Part shown: positions 9,238 to 17,667 of the stretch, piece after piece
How positions within the stretch are numbered: the first letter of the stretch is position 1
Layout of the letters: each line of letters begins with the position of its first letter
Origin: Bacteroidota bacterium
GTDB lineage: Bacteria > Bacteroidota > Bacteroidia > Chitinophagales > Chitinophagaceae
Length of the DNA: 64,000 nt
NCBI GenBank assembly: GCA_023423405.1
Contig: JAFAFR010000008.1
Span: forward strand, 248,001 to 312,000
Direction of reading: 5' to 3'
Position numbers and translations under genes: made by a program
The notes under the pieces: generated by a model
The model's database searches: none
Seen by the model: the letters and a program-made list of their open reading frames with translations, nothing else
Told to the model about the DNA's origin: nothing

Positions 9238-10092
9238 ATGCGTAACATCTTTCTGTTCATCAGGCGTTATTTCAACTTTCTTTTTTTTCTTGCACTGCAG
9301 GCCCTCTCCCTATACTTCCTGTTCCGCTACAACAAATTCCATGAAGCGGCTTTCAGTGAAGTGGCCAGTGAAATCACCGGGCGCATCAATGCGCGTTACA
9401 ATTCGGTGGATTATTATTTTAAGTTGAAAAAGGCGAACGAAGCCCTGGTGAAAGAAAACGTAGCCCTCCGCGAAAAATTGCACAGCAATTACCAGCCCGC
9501 CGATACCCTGCACACCATTGTGGTGGATTCCATAAGAGTAGACTCCCTGCTGAAATTCCAGAAATACCACTACATGGAAGCCAAAGTGGTGGGCAGCTTT
9601 ATTACCACGCAAACCAATTTCATCACCATTCACCGCGGTTCCGACCAGGGCGTTAAGGTAGACATGGCCGTTATAGGTCCCTCGGGCATTGTGGGCAGGG
9701 TGGTGAACGTGAGCGCCAATTTCGCCACGGTAATGACCATGCTCAGCCGGCAGTTCAAGGTAGACGCCAAACTGAAGAATTCGGGCGAAAGGGGAACGGT
9801 GAGCTGGGATGGCATGAACCCCCAGGTGGTGCAAATGAAAAACCTGCCCAAGAGCATCACGATCAACCGGGGCGATTCCGTACTCACCAGCGAACTGTCA
9901 TCCATTTTTCCGCCCAATATTATGGTGGGCGTGGTAGATACTTTCCAGAACGATCCCAGTTCCAATTTTTATACGCTGCGGCTGAAATCCGCCACCAATT
10001 TCTCTACCGTGCAACATGTGTACGTGGTGCAGAACAGCCAGGCAGCAGAGCAAAACCAACTGGAAACCGCAACAAAGAAGACCAATGAGTGA
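9238..10092 (+). CDS. mreC: Rod shape-determining protein MreC
   Basis: MreC is a bitopic periplasmic scaffold of the elongasome that contacts PBP2. The 284-residue protein has a short cytoplasmic N-terminus, one membrane helix at about residues 12-30, a coiled-coil stretch at about 55-85 and then the paired beta-barrel domain. VVGSFITTQTNFITIHRGSDQGV and AVIGPSGIVGRVVNVS are typical family blocks. Its stop codon overlaps the mreD start by 8 bases, pointing to translational coupling. The sequence is diverged, as usual for Bacteroidota MreC, but order and topology leave little doubt. Confidence 0.92.
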   Translation: MRNIFLFIRRYFNFLFFLALQALSLYFLFRYNKFHEAAFSEVASEITGRINARYNSVDYYFKLKKANEALVKENVALREKLHSNYQPADTLHTIVVDSIRVDSLLKFQKYHYMEAKVVGSFITTQTNFITIHRGSDQGVKVDMAVIGPSGIVGRVVNVSANFATVMTMLSRQFKVDAKLKNSGERGTVSWDGMNPQVVQMKNLPKSITINRGDSVLTSELSSIFPPNIMVGVVDTFQNDPSSNFYTLRLKSATNFSTVQHVYVVQNSQAAEQNQLETATKKTNE

Positions 10093-10621
10093 CCTGGTAA
10101 AAAATGCGATACGGTTTGTGGTGTTCATCCTTGTGCAGGTTTATATCCTGCACAAGATCCCGCCTTTGCATCGCTTTGTTGTGCCCTACCTTTATTTTCT
10201 CTACATTCTCTGGCTTCCCTTCAGCATTGGCCGCGCCTGGCTGATGGTGATCGCTTTTTTCTTTGGGCTTACGCTCGATTATTTTCTTGGGTTCCCCGGC
10301 CTGCATGCAGCGCCCTGTGTGCTGATCGCTTATGTGAGACCCTTCCTGGTGAACCTCCTGATCCGGCAGGATGGGGCCGAACAGAGCTACGGCTCTCCTT
10401 CCATCCATTCCATGGGCTGGGCGCCCTATGCACTGTTTGTGCTGGTGCTTACCTTCCTGCACCACAGCTATCTTGTTTTCCTGGAATGGATGACCTTTGG
10501 CAACAGCATCTGGTATTTCCTTGGTAAAGTAGGGGCCAGCACAGCGGTGAGCCTGCTACTCATACTGATCACGGAATTGCTGTTCTACCGCAAAGAAAGG
10601 TATCGTACGAATGCCGCCTAA
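10085..10621 (+). CDS. mreD: Rod shape-determining protein MreD
   Basis: This small polytopic membrane protein of 178 residues is placed as MreD by its position between mreC and mrdA and by its five to six hydrophobic segments, including FVVFILVQVYIL at the N-terminus and a FFFGLTLDYFLG segment like the conserved helix 3 region of MreD. MreD sequences vary strongly, so synteny carries most of the weight. The ATG at 10085 overlaps the mreC stop and gives the expected N-terminus; an in-frame start further upstream would lie deep inside mreC. Confidence 0.88.
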   Translation: MSDLVKNAIRFVVFILVQVYILHKIPPLHRFVVPYLYFLYILWLPFSIGRAWLMVIAFFFGLTLDYFLGFPGLHAAPCVLIAYVRPFLVNLLIRQDGAEQSYGSPSIHSMGWAPYALFVLVLTFLHHSYLVFLEWMTFGNSIWYFLGKVGASTAVSLLLILITELLFYRKERYRTNAA

Positions 10622-10668
10622 TAAGGATATTTGCTGCAGAAACTACTAACACCAAAGTTCGAACCCAT

Positions 10669-12855
10669 TTGTCTGTCTTCAACCAATCCCGCTCCACTGT
10701 TATTCGGCTGATCATGGCCGGGGTATTCCTGATCATCATTGCACAGTTGGTGAACCTGCAGTTGGTGTCGGTCAAGTACAAGTCGCTGGCCTTCAGCAAT
10801 GCCGTGTATCCCAAGGTGAAATATCCCGACCGGGGCATCATTTACGATCGCAAGGGCAAGGCCATCCTGAACAATACCATCATGTACGACCTGGAAGTAA
10901 CGCCCAACCAGATCAAGGGAGTGGACACCGGTTACCTCTGCCAGTTACTCGAGATCGATACGACCGAATTCAAAAAAAGGGTTGTTACCGCCATCCTGAA
11001 AAACGGCCGCTACCGGCCAAGCATATTCGAAGACCTGCTGCCACCCCTGGTGCATGCACGGCTCGAAGAGAACATCTATAAGTTTCCAGGTTTCAGCCTG
11101 GTGGAAAGACCGGTACGCACCTATCCTTTCCAGGCGGCTGCGCATATCATGGGTTATATCGGCGAGGCCGATTCCGCCATCATCAAACGGTCCAATAATT
11201 TTTACCGCCTGGGCGATTTCGTGGGCCGCAGCGGACTTGAACAATTTTACGAAAAAGTGCTGATGGGCAAGCGCGGGGTGGAATACATGATCAAGGACAA
11301 TAAGAACCGCCTGGTGGGTAAGTACGAAGACGGCCTCTACGATACCGCCGCCATTGCCGGCCGCAACCTGCGTACCTCCATAGACATTGAATTGCAGCAA
11401 CTCGCAGAAAAACTGTTTTCCAACAAAGTGGGTGCGGTGGTGGCGATAGATCCGAAAACCGGGGGCATTCTGGCCATGACCTCGGGTCCGCATTTTGACC
11501 CCAACCTGTTGACGGGACCCGAGAAACAAAAGAACTTCAACAAGCTTTTCCTCGATGTAAGCAGCCCCCTGCTCAACCGGGCCATCAAGGGTCAATATCC
11601 CCCGGGCTCTACCTACAAGCCGCTCGGTGCGCTGGTGGCGCTTGACGAAGGCGTGATCACTTCGGCCAGCGGCATTGGTTGCAGCGGCGCTTATTACGGA
11701 TGTCGGCGCCCGGTAAAGTGTACGGAGCACTGGGCCGGCCACGCTTCCAACCTGCGCCTGGCGATCGCCTGGTCGTGCAACTCCTTTTTCAGCAACGCAT
11801 TCCGTCTTACGGTCGACAATGCGAAATACCGCAACCCCCGTGAAGGCCTTACGAGGTGGCACGATTATCTCTCGCGTTTCGACCTGGGACACCGCACCGG
11901 TGTTGACCTGCCGAGTGAAGACGGTGGCAATGTACCCGATACGGCTGCTTATGATAAAGAATACCGCGGCTCCTGGAACTCCTGTACCATGGTGACCATT
12001 GGCATTGGCCAGGATAAGCTGCTGGCGACGCCGCTGCAAATGGCCAACTCCATCTGTATCCTTGCCAACAAGGGATATTTTTACACCCCGCATTTTGTGG
12101 AAAAGATAGACGGCGAAACCAGTGAAGACACTTTGCTGAACAAGTACCGCCGCAGGATCGAAGCCCTTACCCATATTTCTGATGCCGACTACGAAACCGT
12201 TATCAGCGGCATGCAGGATGTGGTGGATGTGGGTACCGCAAAAGTGGCGCGGATACCGGGTATCAATGTTTGCGCCAAAACCGGAACCGCCGAAAACTAC
12301 CGCATGATCGAGGGCAAGCGCACCAAGCTCAAGGACAACTCCATGTTCGTATGCTTTGCGCCGCGCGAGAATCCAAAGATCGCCATTGCCGTGGTGGTGG
12401 AGAATGCCGGCTTCGGCGCCACCTGGGCCGGCCCCATTGCCGCCCTTCTCATGGAAAAATACCTGAACGATACCCTGCGTACGGAAAGGCTGAAAGAAGT
12501 GGACCGTGTTTCCAACGCCAACCTGATGCCGGGATGGCTGATGCGTGAACAATACAAGGCCGACTCCACGCGGGCTTACAACTGGTTCAAGCTCACGAAA
12601 GACAGTTCCGTGATCAAAAGATTCCTGAACCGTACGTCGCCGCGTTATGTGCCGGAGCCCGACAAAGGAGCGAAGCCTGCTCCTCCGAAACCCGCGCCTG
12701 CAAAGCCCGCGCCAACACCTACGCGAACCGCCCGGTCCACCCCGCCCGCTGCGCCTGCCCGTCCCGAAACCCGGCTTACCCGCCTGCGCCCGGAAGCCAT
12801 ATTGCCGGATACACCGGGTACGCCTAACCGAAAAACCAGTAACACTTCCTCATGA
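10669..12855 (+). CDS. mrdA: Penicillin-binding protein 2 (elongation transpeptidase)
   Basis: This class B PBP crosslinks peptidoglycan during elongation with RodA. After a short cytoplasmic tail and one membrane helix (about residues 11-30) come the dimerisation/pedestal region and the transpeptidase domain. The three active-site motifs are visible: STYK within PPGSTYKPLGAL, SCN within AIAWSCNSFFS, and KTGT within CAKTGTAEN. The start is a TTG giving MSVFNQSRS; no in-frame ATG fits. The protein is long (728 residues) because of a C-terminal tail of about 70 residues rich in Pro, Ala and Arg. The last 4 bases overlap the rodA start. Confidence 0.95.
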   Translation: MSVFNQSRSTVIRLIMAGVFLIIIAQLVNLQLVSVKYKSLAFSNAVYPKVKYPDRGIIYDRKGKAILNNTIMYDLEVTPNQIKGVDTGYLCQLLEIDTTEFKKRVVTAILKNGRYRPSIFEDLLPPLVHARLEENIYKFPGFSLVERPVRTYPFQAAAHIMGYIGEADSAIIKRSNNFYRLGDFVGRSGLEQFYEKVLMGKRGVEYMIKDNKNRLVGKYEDGLYDTAAIAGRNLRTSIDIELQQLAEKLFSNKVGAVVAIDPKTGGILAMTSGPHFDPNLLTGPEKQKNFNKLFLDVSSPLLNRAIKGQYPPGSTYKPLGALVALDEGVITSASGIGCSGAYYGCRRPVKCTEHWAGHASNLRLAIAWSCNSFFSNAFRLTVDNAKYRNPREGLTRWHDYLSRFDLGHRTGVDLPSEDGGNVPDTAAYDKEYRGSWNSCTMVTIGIGQDKLLATPLQMANSICILANKGYFYTPHFVEKIDGETSEDTLLNKYRRRIEALTHISDADYETVISGMQDVVDVGTAKVARIPGINVCAKTGTAENYRMIEGKRTKLKDNSMFVCFAPRENPKIAIAVVVENAGFGATWAGPIAALLMEKYLNDTLRTERLKEVDRVSNANLMPGWLMREQYKADSTRAYNWFKLTKDSSVIKRFLNRTSPRYVPEPDKGAKPAPPKPAPAKPAPTPTRTARSTPPAAPARPETRLTRLRPEAILPDTPGTPNRKTSNTSS

Positions 12856-14195
12856 ACCAGCGAAAACCTGAAATATCAAAAGGCATTGACTGGCTGGTGG
12901 TGTGGTTATACATCATCCTGGTTTCCATTGGCATCCTCAGCATTTTTGCGGCAACCTATCGCGAAGGAGATCCCATCCTGCAGTCTTTTTTGTCCTTCAA
13001 AACAGATTATAGCCGCCAGTCCCTTTACTTCGGTATGGGTGGCGTGCTGGCCATCTTCATATTACTGACCGATTCCAAGTTTTTCACTGCAACGGCCAAT
13101 CTCTGGTATGCATTCGGCATGGTGCTGCTGCTGCTGGTATTTCCCTTCCACACCGAAGTGAAGGGAACCCAGTCCATCATCCGCTTTGGTTCCTTCCAGT
13201 TGCAGCCGGCTGAACTTTGCAAAGTATTCGTGAACCTGGCCCTGGCCAAATACCTCTCGCGCGTGGAGACCGATTTCAGTAAAACGCGCTCGCAGCTTAT
13301 TGCCGCCGCTATTGCACTCGTTCCCGCGGTGATCAGCATCATGCAACACGAAACGGGACTGGCCCTTGTGTATTTTTCTTTTTTCCTGGTGATGTTTCGC
13401 GAAGGCCTGCCGGCCGGCGTACTGATCATCGGGTTTTCCCTGGCGGTGCTGGTAGTGGCCACGCTGGTGATGGATCCCAATACGCTGGCCATCGTCCTCA
13501 CAGCGGTAGCCGCGGTAGCCATCTACTTCATGCGGCGGCAGATCAAAAGAAGGCGCAGTCTGCTTTTCCTGATCATGGGTATCTGGTTTGTGTGCGTGGG
13601 CATCCAGCGTTTTGCGGTGCCCTATGTGTTCGACCATGTGCTGCAGCCCTACCAGGTAAAGCGGATCTACGATACCATCGGTAAGGACTATGTGCCCAAG
13701 GACGCCCGCGAAGCGCTGGAAATAGAACAAAAATCGGTGGGCAAGAAAAAAGACGACGGCGATTATAATGTGAAGCAAAGCAAGATCGCCATCGGCAGTG
13801 GTGGCCTTTCCGGAAAAGGATTGCTGAAAGGAACCCAAACGCGCTACGATTTTGTGCCCGAGCAGCGAACGGATTTTATTTTCTGCACCATCGGTGAAGG
13901 CTTTGGATTTATCGGCTCCACGGCGCTGATGGGAATTTATTTCCTGCTGCTCATGCGCATCATTACCATTGCCGAAAGACAACGCAGCGTATTCAGCCGC
14001 TGTTATGCTTATGGCGTAGCCTCGGTCATATTCTTCCACATCGCCATCAATATTTGTATGACGGTGGGACTGGCACCCGTGATCGGTATTCCGCTGCCTT
14101 TTATCAGTTACGGCGGCACGGCCCTGCTTACCTTTACCGTATTGCTTTTCATCATGGTGCGCCTCGACGCCGACCGCCAGATGGTATTGCGCTGA
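12852..14195 (+). CDS. rodA: Rod shape-determining protein RodA (SEDS glycosyltransferase)
   Basis: RodA polymerises lipid II into glycan strands for cell elongation. The 447-residue protein has about ten hydrophobic segments and the SEDS blocks RFGSFQLQPAELCKV near residue 115 and PLPFISYGGTALLT near the C-terminus. The large periplasmic loop contains FVPEQRTDFIFCTIGEGFGF, the conserved region with the catalytic Asp of this family. An insertion of about 60 residues before this loop makes the protein longer than the E. coli one (370 residues), as is common in Bacteroidota. It overlaps mrdA by 4 bases, which suits coupled production of the pair. Confidence 0.95.
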   Translation: MNQRKPEISKGIDWLVVWLYIILVSIGILSIFAATYREGDPILQSFLSFKTDYSRQSLYFGMGGVLAIFILLTDSKFFTATANLWYAFGMVLLLLVFPFHTEVKGTQSIIRFGSFQLQPAELCKVFVNLALAKYLSRVETDFSKTRSQLIAAAIALVPAVISIMQHETGLALVYFSFFLVMFREGLPAGVLIIGFSLAVLVVATLVMDPNTLAIVLTAVAAVAIYFMRRQIKRRRSLLFLIMGIWFVCVGIQRFAVPYVFDHVLQPYQVKRIYDTIGKDYVPKDAREALEIEQKSVGKKKDDGDYNVKQSKIAIGSGGLSGKGLLKGTQTRYDFVPEQRTDFIFCTIGEGFGFIGSTALMGIYFLLLMRIITIAERQRSVFSRCYAYGVASVIFFHIAINICMTVGLAPVIGIPLPFISYGGTALLTFTVLLFIMVRLDADRQMVLR

Positions 14196-14212
14196 TCAAC
14201 TTAACCTAAGCT

Positions 14213-14950
14213 ATGCAGATCATTCCACTGTCAGAAGGTTCTTTTACCATCGATCACTCCAAACTTTTTGTGCCCTTCGATACCGGGAAGGACAACCTGC
14301 AGGAGCGCCCTGTGGGCAGCCTCCTGGTGGAGATACAACCCTTTGTGGTAGTGACCAGCGAAGACGTGCTGCTCCTGGATGCAGGACTCGGATTTGAAAA
14401 GCAGGGAGAAATGCAATTGACCGGCAATCTCCGCAGCGCGGGCATTGAACCATCTGCCATTACCAAAGTGCTGATGAGCCACCTGCACAAAGACCATGCA
14501 GGCGGCATCAGTCATAAAAACACAGCCAGCGGGAAATACGAATTACTTTTTCCGCAGGCCACCTATTATGTGCAGCGGAAAGAATTTGCATTTGCTTTTG
14601 AAAAAGGCTTTCCCTCTTATATTCCCGAAGAGCTTGAATGCCTGCGCGATGCACCGAATGTGCAGTGGCTCGACGGCGATGGTGTGATCGACGGCTATAT
14701 CAAGTACGAGCTTACGGGTGGGCACTGTCCCTATCACCAGGTGTTCCGGATCGTGGATGGTGGCACGACGGCTTTTTTTGGCGGCGACAACGCGCCGCAG
14801 TTGCAACAGATGAAAAGCAAATTTGTGGCCAAATACGATTACGACGGGAAGCTGGCCATGGAATTAAGACAGCAATGGTGGGCCGAGGGGCAGGCGGGGG
14901 GATGGAAATTTCTTTTCTACCACGACATTAAAATCCCTGTTTTCGGTTAG
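14213..14950 (+). CDS. MBL-fold metallo-hydrolase
   Basis: This 245-residue protein has the metallo-beta-lactamase fold. The metal motif is SHLHKDHAGG (HxHxDH) near residue 87, a later ligand is probably the His of ELTGGHCPYHQ, and an Asp is in FFGGDNAP. No signal peptide is visible, so it is probably cytoplasmic. The substrate cannot be inferred; the family covers lactonases, glyoxalase II, nucleases and others. It starts 17 bases after rodA on the same strand and could be read from the mre operon. It ends 3 bases before a convergent gene. Confidence 0.82.
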   Translation: MQIIPLSEGSFTIDHSKLFVPFDTGKDNLQERPVGSLLVEIQPFVVVTSEDVLLLDAGLGFEKQGEMQLTGNLRSAGIEPSAITKVLMSHLHKDHAGGISHKNTASGKYELLFPQATYYVQRKEFAFAFEKGFPSYIPEELECLRDAPNVQWLDGDGVIDGYIKYELTGGHCPYHQVFRIVDGGTTAFFGGDNAPQLQQMKSKFVAKYDYDGKLAMELRQQWWAEGQAGGWKFLFYHDIKIPVFG

Positions 14951-14953
14951 GGA

Positions 14954-15352
14954 TCAGCGTTGGTTATTGCGGGGGCGGTTCTGCCGGCGTTCCTGTAACT
15001 CTTTGGCAACAAAACCGTAGAACTCTTTTTCGTATTTGAAAAACTGGTTGGCGCGTTCGGGGTTCAGCGCTTTGCTGAAATCGCCGTAGTATTTTTTCCT
15101 GATCTCCAGCACTTTTTCGTCCTTCTCCAGCTCATCCATGCTGCGGCCTTCTGCGCGTGCCTTTTTGAGATCGGCCATATACTGGTTGTACACCGGCCAG
15201 AACTTCTGGGCCTCTTCGGTGGTAAGGTTCAGCTTTTTGGTGAGATAGGCGATCTTCAGCGCTTCCACTCTTTCGCCGGCCCTGGGCTGCTGCGCCCGGG
15301 AACTGCCCAGCAAGAGAAAGAAAAGAAGAAGGAGTGTAAAGATTTGTTTCAT
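14954..15352 (-). CDS. Small periplasmic helical protein of a sigma/anti-sigma cluster
   Basis: This 132-residue protein has a signal peptide (residues 1-20, ending at SRAQ), then a charged, all-helical body with LNLTTEEAQKFWPVYNQYM. That motif resembles the LTxxQ segments of Spy/CpxP-like periplasmic proteins, though I cannot assign it to the family with certainty. It is the last gene of a three-gene set: ECF sigma factor, membrane anti-sigma candidate and this protein, with only 7 bases between it and the anti-sigma gene. In such sets the third gene is often a stress-sensing or chaperone-like partner. That role is inference from position. Confidence 0.7.
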   Translation of the reverse strand: MKQIFTLLLLFFLLLGSSRAQQPRAGERVEALKIAYLTKKLNLTTEEAQKFWPVYNQYMADLKKARAEGRSMDELEKDEKVLEIRKKYYGDFSKALNPERANQFFKYEKEFYGFVAKELQERRQNRPRNNQR

Positions 15353-15359
15353 AAACAGG

Positions 15360-16103
15360 TTAGTTGGTGGCTTTACCGGCCCTTTGCGGAGATTCTCCCA
15401 GGAAGTCCTGCAGGGCTTTGTCGCTCACGTCCTGCAGCAGGAGGTGGATATCATTGACGTCCAGGTCGTCGTTACTGTTATTGGCAAGATCGCTGGCGGA
15501 AACATCGCCCGGCTGCATATCGTCGGAAAGATCGAAGAAAGCATCGTCGCCGAGTTGTTCCAGTTCCTGCTGCACCTGGAGGCTCAGCACGGGTTGTTCG
15601 GAAGCGGGCGCAATGGTTTTGGGCGATTGCTGCTGGTAAAACCAGCCGCCAACGGCCACAAGGGTGGTAACGGCTGCTACGGCAGCATATTTTTTCCAGT
15701 TGCCCAGTATGAAAATGCGGGCAGGGCGGTCTGTGTCCAGCCTGCGGCGTACCGTATCGGGGAAGCTTTCAAAATAATTGTCCGGAACCGCGTATGGCAC
15801 TTCTTTGGAAAGGCCGTCCAGCAGGCCGGGTGCCGAAACGGGCGGCTGGCTGAAATAACCGGTGGGCGTGGCGAAAGGCATTTTCCGCGAGATGCCGGCC
15901 AGCAGGGGCGACAGCTCACTGATCTCTTCCGCGGGGGCCTTACTGGTAGTGGCGTCACTGGCGGTGACCCTGGCCAGCAGCAACAGCGGCAGGGTGTCAA
16001 AATAGCCTGCGGGCGCCCGGTAGGGCAGGGCCTGGCGCAGCGAAACCGCCAGCCGGGGGCTGAGGGTTTGCATTTCTTCCAGTATGGGTTCCGCGGGTTT
16101 CAT
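15360..16103 (-). CDS. Probable membrane anti-sigma factor
   Basis: This 247-residue protein has one membrane helix in the middle (about residues 137-155, in WKKYAAVAAVTTLVAVGGW). The cytoplasmic half contains three repeats of a motif like P-Y-x-x-P-x-G-Y-F (ALPYRAPAGYFDTLP, MPFATPTGYFSQPP, VPYAVPDNYFESFP). The periplasmic half is acidic and low-complexity. The gene lies directly downstream of an ECF sigma factor, which is the main reason for the call; no classic zinc anti-sigma motif is present. The triple repeat may be the sigma-binding surface, but this is inference. Confidence 0.68.
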   Translation of the reverse strand: MKPAEPILEEMQTLSPRLAVSLRQALPYRAPAGYFDTLPLLLLARVTASDATTSKAPAEEISELSPLLAGISRKMPFATPTGYFSQPPVSAPGLLDGLSKEVPYAVPDNYFESFPDTVRRRLDTDRPARIFILGNWKKYAAVAAVTTLVAVGGWFYQQQSPKTIAPASEQPVLSLQVQQELEQLGDDAFFDLSDDMQPGDVSASDLANNSNDDLDVNDIHLLLQDVSDKALQDFLGESPQRAGKATN

Positions 16104-16133
16104 CTTTTGTTAGACCGTCAAATGCGAAAAAGT

Positions 16134-16673
16134 TTAATGGTTGAGGATAAAGTCTTCTATTTTTTTTACCGCATGGTGATAAGAAGCTTTGAGTGCGCCC
16201 TCCGAGGTTTCCAGCACCCTGCTCATTTCCTCGTAGGGCATTTCGTCGAAATACCGGAGGTTGAATACAATCCGCTGTTTTTCAGGTAGTTTCTGGATGG
16301 CCAGTTGCAGTTTCCACTCAATTTTGGAGGCGTCGAAATCCTTATCTGCCCGCACCTGGTTGGAGAGCCCTTCTTCGCTGTCGTCGAGCGGAAGGGAGGC
16401 TCTTTTCTTTTTCTGCTCCAGGAAACTGAGGCATTCGTTGGTGGCGATCCGGTATAGCCAGGTAAAGAGCCTGGCATCTTCCCGGAAATTTTCCAGCCCC
16501 TTCCACACGCGGATGAAAACATTCTGGAGCACATCATTGCTGTCGTCGTGGTCCACCAGCATTCTCCGGATATGCCAGTAGAGGCGCTCCTGGTATTTCC
16601 GGATGATGGCCGTATAGGCTTTCTCCCGGGTGGCAGGGTCCCTGAACTGCAATAAGAGCTCCGTATCCTCCAT
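16134..16673 (-). CDS. ECF-type RNA polymerase sigma factor
   Basis: This 179-residue sigma-70 protein has region 2 at about residues 20-90 (YTAIIRKYQERLYWHIRRM, DSNDVLQNVFIRVWKGL) and region 4 at about 120-175 (LPEKQRIVFNLRYFDEMPY, then the helix-turn-helix with SEGALKASYHHAVKKI). Regions 1.1 and 3 are missing, as expected for the extracytoplasmic function group. It probably steers polymerase to its own cluster under a signal relayed by the membrane protein encoded next. It starts 6 bases after the transketolase gene, so basal expression may come from upstream. Confidence 0.92.
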   Translation of the reverse strand: MEDTELLLQFRDPATREKAYTAIIRKYQERLYWHIRRMLVDHDDSNDVLQNVFIRVWKGLENFREDARLFTWLYRIATNECLSFLEQKKKRASLPLDDSEEGLSNQVRADKDFDASKIEWKLQLAIQKLPEKQRIVFNLRYFDEMPYEEMSRVLETSEGALKASYHHAVKKIEDFILNH

Positions 16674-16679
16674 GTAGGT

Positions 16680-17639
16680 TTATCCTTTTTTACGCTTGAG
16701 CACGGTTTCAGCGGCGGCAATAACATGGCTGGCATCCAGTCCGTATTTTTCCAGCAACTGCATGGGCGTGCCGCTTTCGCCGAAAGTATCGTTGGTGCCC
16801 ACGTATTCGATGGGTACGGGCAGGTTCCTGGCGGCTACCTGGGCAATGCAGTCGCCCAAACCACCAAGCACATTGTGTTCTTCCACGGTAACGGCGCAGC
16901 CGGTTTTTTTCAGGGAGGCAAGAATGGCGGCTTCGTCGAGCGGCTTGATGGTGTGAATATTGATCACTTCCACGCTCAGGCCCTTTTCTTCCAACTGGCG
17001 GGCGGCTTCCACGGCTGTCCATACCATATGGCCACAGGCAAAAATGCTGAGGTCGCTGCCTTCGTTGAGGATCTGCGCTTTACCGATCTCAAAGGGCATG
17101 CCTTCTGTAAAAATGGGCCAAACCGGGCGACCGAAACGAAGATAAACCGGGCCTTCATAATCAGCGATGGCCAGGGTAGCGGCTTTGGTTTGCGCATAAT
17201 CACAGGGTACGATCACCGTCATGCCCGGCAGCATCTTCATCATGCCGATGTCTTCCAGGATCTGGTGGGTGGCGCCGTCTTCGCCCAGGGTGAGGCCGGC
17301 GTGGGAAGCACAGATCTTCACGTTCTTCCCGCTATAGGCAACACTCTGGCGGATCTGGTCGTAGACCCGGCCTGTAGAGAAATTGGCAAAAGTAGTGGTG
17401 AAAGGAATTTTTCCACCGATGGTGAGTCCGGCTGCGATGCCGATCATGTTGGCTTCTGCAATACCGCACTGTATAAAACGCTCCGGGTTTTCCTTGATGA
17501 ACTGGCTCAGCTTAAGGGAACCGGCCAGGTCGGCAGTGAGGGCTACCACATTGGGATTGGATCTTCCCAGCTCGGTTATGCCGTCGCCGAAACCGCTTCT
17601 GGTATCTTTTTTTCCGGTTACCTGGATGTCTTTTAGCAT
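16680..17639 (-). CDS. Transketolase C-terminal subunit (split form)
   Basis: This 319-residue protein equals the pyrimidine-binding and C-terminal domains of transketolase. Recognisable parts are FIQCGIAEANMIGIAAGL, with the catalytic Glu that activates thiamine diphosphate, the ASHAGLTLGEDGATHQ loop and the C-terminal EEHNVLGGLGDCIA. The split form works with a separate N-terminal subunit that binds the diphosphate. That subunit is usually the neighbouring gene but is not here: galE lies upstream and a sigma factor downstream. A 1-deoxyxylulose-5-phosphate synthase is less likely because the protein lacks its N-terminal half. Confidence 0.9.
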   Translation of the reverse strand: MLKDIQVTGKKDTRSGFGDGITELGRSNPNVVALTADLAGSLKLSQFIKENPERFIQCGIAEANMIGIAAGLTIGGKIPFTTTFANFSTGRVYDQIRQSVAYSGKNVKICASHAGLTLGEDGATHQILEDIGMMKMLPGMTVIVPCDYAQTKAATLAIADYEGPVYLRFGRPVWPIFTEGMPFEIGKAQILNEGSDLSIFACGHMVWTAVEAARQLEEKGLSVEVINIHTIKPLDEAAILASLKKTGCAVTVEEHNVLGGLGDCIAQVAARNLPVPIEYVGTNDTFGESGTPMQLLEKYGLDASHVIAAAETVLKRKKG

Positions 17640-17667
17640 GTTCGCTTGTTTGTATTCGATTGGTTGG

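Noticed and set aside
10945..12552. A minus-strand open frame of 535 codons opposite mrdA
   Set aside because: mrdA shows all three penicillin-binding motifs, and the antisense frame shows none of its own.
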